NCBI GenBank assembly: GCA_002305805.1
Contig: DBQY01000017.1
Coordinates: forward strand, 1-64,000
Direction: 5' to 3'
Length of the DNA: 64,000 nt
From: Atopobium sp. UBA1382
GTDB taxonomy: Bacteria; Actinomycetota; Coriobacteriia; Coriobacteriales; Atopobiaceae
The notes beneath the pieces were generated by a model. It searched no databases. It was not told where the DNA came from and saw only the letters and a list, made by a program, of their open reading frames with translations. The translations under genes and the position numbers were made by a program. Below, in pieces: positions 46,256 to 53,985 of the stretch (position 1 is the stretch's first letter; each line of letters opens with the position of its first letter).

Positions 46256-47593
46256 TTACGCGCGATGAGCCTCGAGCGCCTCGAGCACGATGGCGTTCGC
46301 CTGCTTGCAGAGCTCGTCGGTCGGTGCCTCGGCGAGCACGCGCACGAGCGGCTCGGTTCCCGAGGCGCGCACGAGAACGCGACCCTGGCCGGAGAGGAAC
46401 TCCTCGGCGCGCTTGACGGAGTCGAGCACGGCGGCGTCACCCATCGCAGCGTCCTTATCCTTCACGCGGACGTTCACGAGCTCCTGCGGATAGAGCTTCA
46501 CCGGGGCGCAGAGCTGCGAAAGCTTCTCGCGCTCGGCGCGATAGACCTCCATGACGCGCAGCGAGGTCATGATGCCGTCGCCGGTGCACTCGATATCGCC
46601 GAAGATGATGTGGCCGGACTGCTCGCCGCCCAGGCTGTAGCCGTTCTCGCGCATGCAGGCATAGACGTTCTTGTCGCCCACGGCGGTGGTCTCGTAGGAG
46701 AGGCACGCCTCGTCGAGGGCCTTGAACAGGCCGTAGTTGCTCATGACGGTGGGAACCACGGTACCGGCCGTGAGTCGGCCATGCTTGTTGAGGTAGACGC
46801 CGCAGATGTAGAGGATCAGGTCGCCGTCGACAACGTTACCGCGCTCGTCCACCGCGAGACAGCGGTCGGCGTCGCCGTCGTAGGCGAAGCCTACGTCGAG
46901 GCCCTGCTCCACCACGTGGCGGCGCAGGCGGTCGATGTGAGTGGAGCCGCAGTCGACGTTGATATTGAAGCCGTTGGGGGCGTTGTTGATCACGCGGACG
47001 TCCGCGCCGAGCGCGTCGAAGACCGGCTTGGCAACCGAGGAGGCGGCGCCGTTGGCGCAGTCCAGGCCGACCTTCACGCCCTGGAGGGAGAAGTTGGCGC
47101 TCGAGATGAGATGGGCGATGTAGCGGTTTCGCCCCTGCATGTAGTCGACGGTGCAGCCGATGGCCTCGCCGGTGGCGAGCGGGACGTCGACCTCCCCGTC
47201 GATGTACGCCTCAATGAGCTCGAGGACGTCCTCGTCCATCTTGTAGCCCTCGCCGTTAACGAGCTTGATGCCGTTGTCGGTGTAGGGGTTGTGGCTCGCG
47301 GAGATCATGATGCCGCAGTCGAAGTTGCCGTCCACCGTCTCGTACGCCACGCCCGGCGTGGGGATGACGTGCAGCAGGTAGGCGTCGGCGCCGGAGGCCA
47401 CGAGGCCGGCCACGAGGGCGCTCTCGAACATGTAGCTCGAGCGGCGCGTGTCCTTGCCCACCACGACGCGTGCCTTGCGCTCCTGGCGAGCGCCGTAGTA
47501 CCAGCCCACGTAACGACCGATCTTGAAGGCGTGGTCCACGGTCAGGCCGCAGTTTGCCTCGCCACGAAAGCCGTCGGTGCCAAAGTACTTCAT
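46256..47593 (-). CDS. glmM: Phosphoglucosamine mutase
   Basis: Converts glucosamine-6-P to glucosamine-1-P. 445 residues. YFGTDGFRGEAN at the N-terminus, phospho-Ser in IMISASHNPYTDNGIK, metal loop AYDGDADRC, sugar-binding GGEQSGHIIF, and the phosphate-binding VRASGTEPLVRV. ATG 47593 preceded by GAGAGGGG; a five-residue longer start is possible. First gene of the glmM-glmS-acpS-nnr-alr run. Confidence 0.97.
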   Translation of the reverse strand: MKYFGTDGFRGEANCGLTVDHAFKIGRYVGWYYGARQERKARVVVGKDTRRSSYMFESALVAGLVASGADAYLLHVIPTPGVAYETVDGNFDCGIMISASHNPYTDNGIKLVNGEGYKMDEDVLELIEAYIDGEVDVPLATGEAIGCTVDYMQGRNRYIAHLISSANFSLQGVKVGLDCANGAASSVAKPVFDALGADVRVINNAPNGFNINVDCGSTHIDRLRRHVVEQGLDVGFAYDGDADRCLAVDERGNVVDGDLILYICGVYLNKHGRLTAGTVVPTVMSNYGLFKALDEACLSYETTAVGDKNVYACMRENGYSLGGEQSGHIIFGDIECTGDGIMTSLRVMEVYRAEREKLSQLCAPVKLYPQELVNVRVKDKDAAMGDAAVLDSVKRAEEFLSGQGRVLVRASGTEPLVRVLAEAPTDELCKQANAIVLEALEAHRA

Positions 47594-47701
47594 CGCAACC
47601 CCTCTCAAGAGGTATCAGAATTAGGTCCCACCCATTGTGGCACACGCCCTTCGAGGGGTGGCGGCTTTTGGGGAATTTCACATGGTGGTATCAAACTCTC
47701 C

Positions 47702-47815
47702 CTTGGGAGGTTTGGGTTCGCGGTTCGCGCCAAACAGGCCTCTCGGAAAAACTACCTGCGATTTTGCGACAAGTGACAGCCGCTTTGCCCCGACCGTGAA
47801 CCCAAACCTCCCAAG
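47702..47815. repeat. 114-bp intergenic inverted-repeat element (E2)
   Basis: 23-bp arms beginning CTTGGGAGGTTTGGGTTC with one mismatch between them. The arm sequence recurs at 51619 (E3). The interior has CTACCTGCGAT and CAAGTG (47752-47775), shared with E1 at 5337. It lies between the glmM promoter region and the rpsI terminator. Confidence 0.7.
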
Positions 47816-47822
47816 CGGGCGC

Positions 47823-47857
47823 AAAAAAGAGCCCGCCGAGAAGGACTCGACGGGCTC
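47823..47857 (-). terminator. Terminator of rplM-rpsI
   Basis: GAGCCCG/CGGGCTC with inner CGAG/CTCG, followed on the minus strand by TTTTTT; 25 bases after the rpsI stop. Confidence 0.9.
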
Positions 47858-47881
47858 GAAGGCGCAAAAATGCGAAGAAGC

Positions 47882-48277
<396 letters not shown>

Positions 48278-48280
48278 CGG

Positions 48281-48721
48281 TTAGGCCCTCCAATCAATCT
48301 TGACGGGGTTCTGGGCCGTGTGCGGGTGCTCGGGGCCGGCGTAGACCTTGAGCTTGGTGCCCTGCTTGCGGCCGAGGGTGGTCTTGGGGAGCATACCCTT
48401 GATGGCGTGCTCGACGATGCGCTCGGGGTGCTTCTCCATGGCCTCGCGGAAGCTCTCGAGCTTGAGGCCACCGAGATAGCCGGAGTAGCGCCAGTACTGC
48501 TTGTGATCGGCCTTCACGCCGGTGAGAATGACCTTGTCGGCGTTGATGACGACGACGAAGTCACCGGTGTCGGCGTTGGGGGTGTACTGCGGCTTGTTCT
48601 TGCCACGAAGAATCATGGCGGCGGTGGTGGCCAGACGACCGAGCGTCGCGCCCTCGGCGTCGATGAGCACCCACTTGCGCTCGACTTCGCCGTTCTTGGC
48701 GAACTGAGTCGACTTCTTCAC
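48281..48721 (-). CDS. rplM: 50S ribosomal protein L13
   Basis: 146 residues. [35 protein letters not shown], and [20 protein letters not shown] are L13 signatures. Start is GTG 48721 with AGGAGGAG upstream. The leader of about 90 bases contains a small hairpin (CGGCTT/AAGCCG, 48751-48768) that might be a regulatory site for ribosomal protein feedback; that is a guess. Confidence 0.98.
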   Translation of the reverse strand: MKKSTQFAKNGEVERKWVLIDAEGATLGRLATTAAMILRGKNKPQYTPNADTGDFVVVINADKVILTGVKADHKQYWRYSGYLGGLKLESFREAMEKHPERIVEHAIKGMLPKTTLGRKQGTKLKVYAGPEHPHTAQNPVKIDWRA

Positions 48722-48815
48722 TTGACTCCTCCTACGTACCTGCTGAATGACGGCTTCTGGACAAGCCGCCGTGCTTTTTGTCAGAGATTACGGGGCTCTG
48801 TGGAAAAGCTGTAAG

Positions 48816-48821
48816 AGTATA
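48816..48821 (-). promoter_or_regulatory. Likely -10 element of rplM-rpsI
   Basis: TATACT on the minus strand, about 95 bases upstream of the rplM GTG; -35 is not obvious. Confidence 0.45.
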
Positions 48822-48958
48822 GCGCAACGCCGCCGTACGCGGACCGTGATTTTTCCGCACACAACGTGCACAGATGCGCCCGCCGACGAACGCGGCCGCC
48901 CGCGCGATCGCGGTCTAGAATTGTGCCAGTCACAGACGACGCGTTCGAGGAGGAACCG

Positions 48959-49891
48959 ATGATCTACACCGTCACGCTCAACCCCGCGCTCGACAAGACC
49001 GTTCACATCCCCAACTTCACCCTCGACGCGGTCAACCGCATCACCGAGCTGCGACGCGACGCCGGCGGCAAGGGCATCAACGTCTCCAAGGTCATCGCCA
49101 AGCTCGGCGGCACCTCCGAGGCCGTGGCGATTCTCTCCGGCGACACGGGCAGTTGGATCGCCGGCGCCCTCAAGCAGGCGGGCATCCGCGTAAAGGCCTT
49201 CCCCGCCAACGGCGAGACCCGCACCAACCTCAAGGTCATCGACCCCGAGCGGGGCACCCACACCGACATTAACGAGCCTGGCCCCGAGGTGACCGACGCC
49301 ATGCTCGCCGAGATGCTCGACGTGCTGGCCGAGGAGGTCTGCGAGGGCGACTACGTGGTGCTCTCCGGCAGCCTTCCCTCCGGCGTGAGCCGCTCCACCT
49401 ACGGAGCGTGGGCGCGCACCCTGCGCCACGCCGGCGCGCACGTCTACCTCGACGCCGACGGTGACGCCCTCGAGGGCGGTCTCAAGGGCAAGCCGTTCTT
49501 CACCAAGCCCAACAACCACGAGCTCTCCGCGCTGGTGGGACGCGAGCTCACCACAGTCGAGGAGATCGCGGCGGCGGCACACGAGCTAGTCGAGAAGGGT
49601 GTGGAGCGCGTCGTGGTCTCCATGGGCGGCGAGGGCGCCCTTCTCGCCACCTCCACGGAAACCTGGCACGCCTCCTCGGTGAAGGTGCCGGTGGGCTCCA
49701 CCGTGGGCGCCGGCGACTCCGTGGTCGCCGCCTTCGTCTACGCCGACGCTCAGGGCCTGGGCGTCGAGGACACGCTACGCCTCGCCATGGCAACGGGGGC
49801 GGCCAGCGTCATGGAGTCCGGCACGCAGGCCGCCGAGCGCTCCGTCGTCGATGGGCTCATCGACCGCGTGGAGGTCACGCGCCTGGCATAA
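48959..49891 (+). CDS. PfkB-family sugar kinase, 1-phosphofructokinase / tagatose-6-phosphate kinase type
   Basis: 310 residues. The N-terminus MIYTVTLNPALDKTVH and RRDAGGKGINVSKVIAKLGG is typical of FruK/LacC; KPNNHELSALVG is in the substrate/ATP region, and the catalytic Asp is in STVGAGDSVVAAF. No fruA PTS gene or regulator is adjacent, so fructose-1-phosphate is likely but not proven. ATG 48959 has GAGGAGG upstream. Followed by the 31-bp tandem repeat array. Confidence 0.88.
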   Translation: MIYTVTLNPALDKTVHIPNFTLDAVNRITELRRDAGGKGINVSKVIAKLGGTSEAVAILSGDTGSWIAGALKQAGIRVKAFPANGETRTNLKVIDPERGTHTDINEPGPEVTDAMLAEMLDVLAEEVCEGDYVVLSGSLPSGVSRSTYGAWARTLRHAGAHVYLDADGDALEGGLKGKPFFTKPNNHELSALVGRELTTVEEIAAAAHELVEKGVERVVVSMGGEGALLATSTETWHASSVKVPVGSTVGAGDSVVAAFVYADAQGLGVEDTLRLAMATGAASVMESGTQAAERSVVDGLIDRVEVTRLA

Positions 49892-49908
49892 GGCGGGATG
49901 CCGCTCAG

Positions 49909-50121
49909 GGAATCCGGTTCCATGTCGGCCGGGGTTCTAAGAAACCGCACCCTTGCCCGAGGCTGTTCCGGGAATCGCCGTCCTTGTCGGCAGGCGCTCT
50001 AGGAATTGCAGCCCTTGTCGCCACAACTTCTAGGAAACGCCGGCCTTGTCCCATCTCAGGCGGACAAGGTCGGCGTTTTTTAGGGAGTCCGTGACAAAGG
50101 CCGCGATTCCTAGACCGACAT
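49909..50121. repeat. Five tandem 31-bp units followed by inverted units
   Basis: Units begin at 49909, 49940, 49971, 50002 and 50033. Each starts GGAA (AGAA in unit 2), carries CCNTTGTC or a close variant about 10 bases in, and the first four end TTCTA or TTCCG or TCTA. The fifth (GGAAACGCCGGCCTTGTCC) pairs with GGACAAGGTCGGCGTTTTTT at 50062-50081, giving a terminator-like hairpin. A further inverted unit, GACAAAGGCCGCGATTCCTA, follows at 50093-50112. There are no unique spacers, so this is not CRISPR. Confidence 0.75.
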
Positions 50122-50138
50122 CCGGGCGAGAAGAGCCC

Positions 50139-51047
50139 CTAGCCGACAAACGCCTCGATCTCCGCAATCCGCTCGAGCGCCTGGCGCCGCCCGGCTACGT
50201 AGAGCGAGAGCAGCGTCTCACCGTCGCGTGTGGACGACCCCACGACAACCGGCTCCTCGGGCGCGACGACCAGGCAGCGGCCCTCGCGCTCGAGCTCCCA
50301 GAGGCCCTCCCGCTGTTTGTTGTAGCGCTCGGCGCGTGTGCGCAGAGCCTCGAGGTAGTACGGGTAGCGGTCGTAGCGGTGCGACCGCAGCGCGATCTGC
50401 TCGCCTGACCCCGCCTGCTCGCGCACGAACCCGCGATCCTGCGTGAGCACCACGAGCGCGCGATCGGTCGCGGGCCGCCCCGGCACCTCGGGGGCGCCCG
50501 GAAGACCCAGCGCCGCCGCATAGGGAATCGAGTCCGTGGTGCCGCCGTCGAGGCAGCGGCGGCCGTCGAGCTCCACGATGCGCGATACCGTGGGCAGCGA
50601 GGCGGAGGCGCGCACGCGGTCGATGTCCTCGGGGAAGCGGCGAACGGGCAAGTATGCCGGCGCGCCAAACGTCACGTCGGAGACGACAGCCCACAGGGGC
50701 GTCTCGCCCGCGTTGAACGTCTCCACATCGCAGGGGTCCAGGCGGTTCTGCACCTCGTCGTACATGAAGTCCGCGCCCGCCATGTCGCCAGTCGTGGCGA
50801 ACGACCACAGTGACATGAACCGCCGGTCATCACGGAAGGCGAGGATGTCGCGCATGGTGCGTCCGATCTGACGCGACCGGAAGTTCGCCGCGTTCACCGC
50901 GCCGGCCGAGACGCCCCAGATGCTCGAGAATCCGTAGATTCCGCGCTCCTGTAGCACGTCGAGCACGCCAGCGGTGAACATCCCGCGGAACCCGCCGCCC
51001 TCCAGCACGAGCGCCGGCGCCGCGACACCATTCCTCTCGTCCAGCAT
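50139..51047 (-). CDS. Patatin-like phospholipase
   Basis: 302-residue lipid acyl hydrolase with a Ser-Asp dyad. The oxyanion loop is EGGGFRGMFTAGVLD, nucleophile elbow WGVSAGAVN, and the Asp in CLDGGTTDSIPY. No signal peptide. ATG 51047 has GGGAGG four bases upstream; a five-residue longer start lacks this. It converges with the pfkB-type gene across the tandem array. Substrate unknown; many bacterial homologues of this size are uncharacterised. Confidence 0.87.
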   Translation of the reverse strand: MLDERNGVAAPALVLEGGGFRGMFTAGVLDVLQERGIYGFSSIWGVSAGAVNAANFRSRQIGRTMRDILAFRDDRRFMSLWSFATTGDMAGADFMYDEVQNRLDPCDVETFNAGETPLWAVVSDVTFGAPAYLPVRRFPEDIDRVRASASLPTVSRIVELDGRRCLDGGTTDSIPYAAALGLPGAPEVPGRPATDRALVVLTQDRGFVREQAGSGEQIALRSHRYDRYPYYLEALRTRAERYNKQREGLWELEREGRCLVVAPEEPVVVGSSTRDGETLLSLYVAGRRQALERIAEIEAFVG

Positions 51048-51058
51048 GGAGCCTCCCA

Positions 51059-51105
51059 ACAAAAAAAGACAGCGGCCGCGGGCCCGGTGGGGGCCGGCGG
51101 CCGCG
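51059..51105 (-). terminator. Terminator of tmRNA
   Basis: Very strong GC stem (GCGGCCGCGGGCCC / GGGCCGGCGGCCGC region) followed on the minus strand by TTTTTTT, 10 bases after the tmRNA CCA. Confidence 0.9.
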
Positions 51106-51114
51106 AAGCGTGCA

Positions 51115-51486
51115 TGGTGGAGGTGCGGAGAATCGAACTCCGGTCCAAAGCAGACCCCTGACAGGTGTCTCCAGGCTCAGTGACCAATTGAGTCTCGGAC
51201 GCCGCGCACCTGGTCACCCGCGCTTGGCACCCCAGCCGGTTCGGTCTTTGCGTGCAGCATACCGGCTACGTCCGCACGCGCATCTCCCTAGAATGACGCC
51301 GCCCCGGGAACGGGAGCAATCCCCGGTTTGACGCGCTGGTTAGTTAAGACTAAGCAGCGAGAGCCAGCTGAGGCTCAAAAGAGTTGTTGTCGTCAATTCA
51401 ATTTGACGGTACCCCTGTTTAACGTGGCGAGGAGACCACGGCCTGCTGCCCATCTCAGGCCCACCCTGTCGAAACCAGTCACCCCC
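51115..51486 (-). ncRNA. ssrA: Transfer-messenger RNA
   Basis: 372 bases. The 5' end GGGGGTGACTGGTTTCGACA and 3' end GGTTCGATTCTCCGCACCT-type sequence (here GGAGTTCGATTCTCC) form the tRNA-like domain; acceptor arms GGGGGTG and CACCTCC pair, and CCA is encoded. The tag reading frame ends DDNNSFEPQLALAA then TAG at 51350-51352; the tag codons occupy 51353-51394. A TGA lies two codons upstream of the first GAC, so the resume codon is at or just before it, which is uncertain. A possible -35 TTGACA is at 51526-51531. SmpB, its partner, is encoded 1.1 kb upstream. Confidence 0.96.
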
Positions 51487-51618
51487 GGTTACAGGGCATG
51501 GCGAGAAAGACCGCCACCATGCGGCTGTCAACGTACGATGGGCCGCTCGCGCGGCCGTGGGGGTATTCTACCCGTTTTGCGCTCGGATGACACCGTATTG
51601 CCACCTGAACTGCAGGCC
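51487..51618. other. Non-coding stretch upstream of tmRNA
   Basis: Contains a possible -35 (TTGACA, minus strand, 51526-51531) for tmRNA without a good -10. I see no gene or other structure in the remaining bases. Confidence 0.5.
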
Positions 51619-51744
51619 CTTGGGAGGTTTGGGTTCGTCAGTCGGCGCGCGGACGTTGCATAAAGGTTCTTACAACGCCTTGAACTGGTCTTTTCCGAAA
51701 GAGCACCGCGCGCGAGACGAAACCGTGAACCCAAACCTCAGTGA
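51619..51744. repeat. Intergenic inverted-repeat element (E3), arms shared with E2
   Basis: Left arm CTTGGGAGGTTTGGGTTC is identical to that of E2 (47702). The right arm GTGAACCCAAACCTC pairs for 13 bp (51624-51636 with 51727-51739). An inner GCGCGCGG/CCGCGCGC stem is present. The interior differs from E2. Confidence 0.7.
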
Positions 51745-51765
51745 CGGGGGCGTCCGGAGCACACA

Positions 51766-51799
51766 AACGGGGCGGCCCCCTGCGAAAGGCCGCCCCGTT
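51766..51799 (-). terminator. Terminator after the rubredoxin-like gene
   Basis: Exact 12-bp arms AACGGGGCGGCC / GGCCGCCCCGTT followed on the minus strand by TTGTGTG. Confidence 0.8.
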
Positions 51800-51820
51800 G
51801 GTCACACCTGTGACCCCGCG

Positions 51821-51961
51821 CTACTCCTCGACGAGCTCAAACATGTCGGGGCCGACGCCGCAGACCTCACAGACAAAGTCCTCGGGCAGCTCGGGGGTGT
51901 CGACGGTGACCTCCCAGCCGCAGACGGTGCAGCGGAACGTGTACTTCTTCTCCTCGGACAT
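51821..51961 (-). CDS. Rubredoxin-like small iron protein, 46 residues
   Basis: Short gene with AAAGGAG upstream of ATG 51961 and stop TAG at 51821. The product has TFRCTVCGWEVTVD and FVCEVCGVG, two CxxC knuckles spaced as in rubredoxin-like (Rubredoxin_2 type) domains, so one iron bound by four Cys is likely. It is 42 bases downstream of a flavin reductase gene; in some anaerobes these two domains are fused as high-molecular-weight rubredoxin, so the pair may act together in electron transfer to oxygen or NO reductases. Confidence 0.88.
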   Translation of the reverse strand: MSEEKKYTFRCTVCGWEVTVDTPELPEDFVCEVCGVGPDMFELVEE

Positions 51962-52003
51962 GCGTGTCTCCTTTCGTTTTCCAGGGGCGTTTTCCGCCCT
52001 GAC

Positions 52004-52516
52004 CTAACTTATACCCCCAACGTAGGAAGAGGCCTTCGGCGGGGTCTTTCCCTTGAGGGTGCCATGGTAGTACGCGTACGTCATGGGCGCCACGCCGGAG
52101 AGGTTGCCCGCATCCACGACCTCGCCGACGAAGGTGAGGTGCGTGCCCACGTCGAGCGTCTGGACCACGTTGCACGCCACGAAGGAGCAGGCGTGCTCGG
52201 CAGGATAGGGGTCGCCGGTCGCCGCGACGGCGCTCGCGATGCCGTCGTACTTGTCCTCCGTCGCCGAGCTGCGAAAGCCAAAGCGTCCCACGAAGAGCAT
52301 GTCGGCAGACTCGTCCACCACGGCAAGCGAGAAGTGCCCGGCGCGCTCGATGGCGCCGCAGGTGAAGTTCTCCTTGTTCACGGTGACGGAGACCTGGAGC
52401 GGGGTGGATGTCACCTGCAGCCCCGTGTTGACGATGCAGGCACCCACCCGCTCGCCGTCGTCCGCCGAGACCACGTAGAGCCCCGACGAGAACTTGAACA
52501 GTGCGGTCGCGTCCAT
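52004..52516 (-). CDS. Flavin reductase-like FMN-binding protein
   Basis: 170-residue split-barrel flavoprotein. LFKFSSGLYVVSADDGERVG, VSVTVNKENFTCGAI and FGFRSSATEDKYDGI are typical of the flavin reductase-like domain; the C-terminus YAYYHGTLKGKTPPKASSY matches the flavin reductase part of Hrb proteins. The next gene downstream is a rubredoxin-like protein. A REP-like palindrome fills the gap to smpB. Confidence 0.88.
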   Translation of the reverse strand: MDATALFKFSSGLYVVSADDGERVGACIVNTGLQVTSTPLQVSVTVNKENFTCGAIERAGHFSLAVVDESADMLFVGRFGFRSSATEDKYDGIASAVAATGDPYPAEHACSFVACNVVQTLDVGTHLTFVGEVVDAGNLSGVAPMTYAYYHGTLKGKTPPKASSYVGGIS

Positions 52517-52532
52517 GTCCCTCTCCTTTCCG

Positions 52533-52563
52533 ATGATACGAAGGGACAGTCCCTTCGTATCAT
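52533..52563. repeat. REP-like palindrome, subfamily B, at the smpB stop
   Basis: ATGATACGAAGGGAC-A-GTCCCTTCGTATCAT: exact 15-bp arms with a one-base centre. It abuts the TAA stop of smpB (52564-52566) and lies just upstream of the flavin reductase start. Confidence 0.88.
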
Positions 52564-53076
52564 TTAGCGGCTGCGCTCCTTGAGGGCGCGGGCAATCTCG
52601 CGATCGGAGTCACGGCGTGCCATGTCGTCGCGCTTGTCGTAGAGCTTCTTGCCACGCGCAAGGCCGATGGCCAGCTTCACGCGGTTATGTTCGTCGAAAT
52701 AAATCTCCAGCGGAACGAGGGCCAGGCCCTTCTGCCGGAGCTTGCCGTCCAGATAGTCGATCTGGCGACGATGCAGCAGGAGGCGCCGCTTACGATCGGG
52801 GTCCACGTTCCACACGCCACCGTTGGAGTACGGGTGGATGTGGACGCCGTGCAGCCACGCCTCGCGCCCACGGATGAGGCAGAATGCGTCCGTAATCTGA
52901 CATGCCCGCTCGCGCAGGCTCTTGACCTCGGTGCCCGTGAGCTCGATGCCCGCCTCGAAGGTCTCCTCGATGAAGTACTCATGGTGGGCGGAGCGGTTCT
53001 TCGCAATGGTCCGCTTGCCGGGACCCTTCTGCTGGGCGGCCTTTGCCGCCTGGCGCACGACCTTACTCTTTGCCAT
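52564..53076 (-). CDS. smpB: SsrA-binding protein SmpB
   Basis: Delivers tmRNA to stalled ribosomes. 170 residues with a basic N-terminal extension. IAKNRSAHHEYFIEETFEAG, ELTGTEVKSLRERACQI, and the basic C-terminal tail GKKLYDKRDDMARRDSDREI. ATG 53076 lies 14 bases inside the end of the TPR gene. Close to rnr and ssrA. Confidence 0.96.
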   Translation of the reverse strand: MAKSKVVRQAAKAAQQKGPGKRTIAKNRSAHHEYFIEETFEAGIELTGTEVKSLRERACQITDAFCLIRGREAWLHGVHIHPYSNGGVWNVDPDRKRRLLLHRRQIDYLDGKLRQKGLALVPLEIYFDEHNRVKLAIGLARGKKLYDKRDDMARRDSDREIARALKERSR

Positions 53077-53914
53077 CGGCTGCCTCCTCGTCGGTCTCGT
53101 GGATGAGCTCGAGGAGCGCCTTGACTGCCGGCTCGCCCACGAGGTCGCGGGCGCGCAGGGTAAGGCTGGCGGCCACGTCGCGCGCGCCGGCGGCCGCGGC
53201 GTCGCCCGCGCACATGAGCAGGCACACGGCAATCTCGGCATTGGCGCCGTCGGGAAGGCCCTCGGCGGCGAGAAGCTCGGTGGCCTCGACGTCCGTCACG
53301 AGGTCGGGATCATGGTCGGTCCCGGCAGCCTGGTCGAGCGCGGCGGCGAGCACGCCGTCACGGACGTCGAGGTTGCGGGCGGCGCGCAGCGCGGCGGCGG
53401 CCACGCGGGGCTTCTCGCCGGCCTGGAACCAGCCGGAGAAGTTCACGAACGCCCGGGCGAGGTGCGAGGCCTCGCTCGCGCGCTCGAACACACTGTAGGT
53501 GAGTGCCAGGTACTCCTGGACGTCGCCCGCCATGCGGCAGAGGTCGGCGAGGTTGAGTCGCGACGCGCAGTCCATGGGGTTCCAGCGAACCGCGCTTTTG
53601 AGTGCCGCTGAGGCCGCGTCATAGTCCTCGGTGCGGACGCACGCCAGCGCAAGATCGGCGTAGAGACGACCCAGCGGTTCGCCCACGTCACGCAGCTCGC
53701 GCGGGTCCCTCTCCACGCGGCGATAGGCGAGTCGCTCGAAGAGCGAGGGGAATGCGAACCACTGGAGCTCGCCTGTGGTCGGGCAGTTTGCGTCGACGTA
53801 CGCCTCGGCGTCATCCGCCAGGCGAGTGAGCAGGCGCATCGCCAGCTCTCCCTCACCTTGGAGCAGCAGTCCCTCGGCGCGCTCCAGCTCCTCTGTCAGT
53901 TCCGTTCTCTCCAT
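53063..53914 (-). CDS. Tetratricopeptide-repeat-like protein
   Basis: 283 residues, all-helical, Ala/Leu/Asp-rich, no signal or membrane segment. TPR-like helix pairs occur around GRLYADLALACVRTEDYDAA then SAALKSAVRWNPMDCASRL and ADLCRMAGDVQEYLALTYSV. Placed between rnr and smpB and overlapping smpB by 14 bases, so it is cotranscribed and coupled with ribosome-rescue genes. A role with those factors is inference; no function is known to me. Confidence 0.75.
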   Translation of the reverse strand: MERTELTEELERAEGLLLQGEGELAMRLLTRLADDAEAYVDANCPTTGELQWFAFPSLFERLAYRRVERDPRELRDVGEPLGRLYADLALACVRTEDYDAASAALKSAVRWNPMDCASRLNLADLCRMAGDVQEYLALTYSVFERASEASHLARAFVNFSGWFQAGEKPRVAAAALRAARNLDVRDGVLAAALDQAAGTDHDPDLVTDVEATELLAAEGLPDGANAEIAVCLLMCAGDAAAAGARDVAASLTLRARDLVGEPAVKALLELIHETDEEAADGKE

Positions 53915-53985
53915 CGGCCTCCCGCCGTTCTTCTCGTACCTCTTAGTCTTCCCATTATGGCCGAGCGGTTTTCACTCGGCGAGGG

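Noticed and set aside
49909..50121. CRISPR array
   Set aside because: The 31-bp units follow one another without spacers, vary internally and there are no cas genes.
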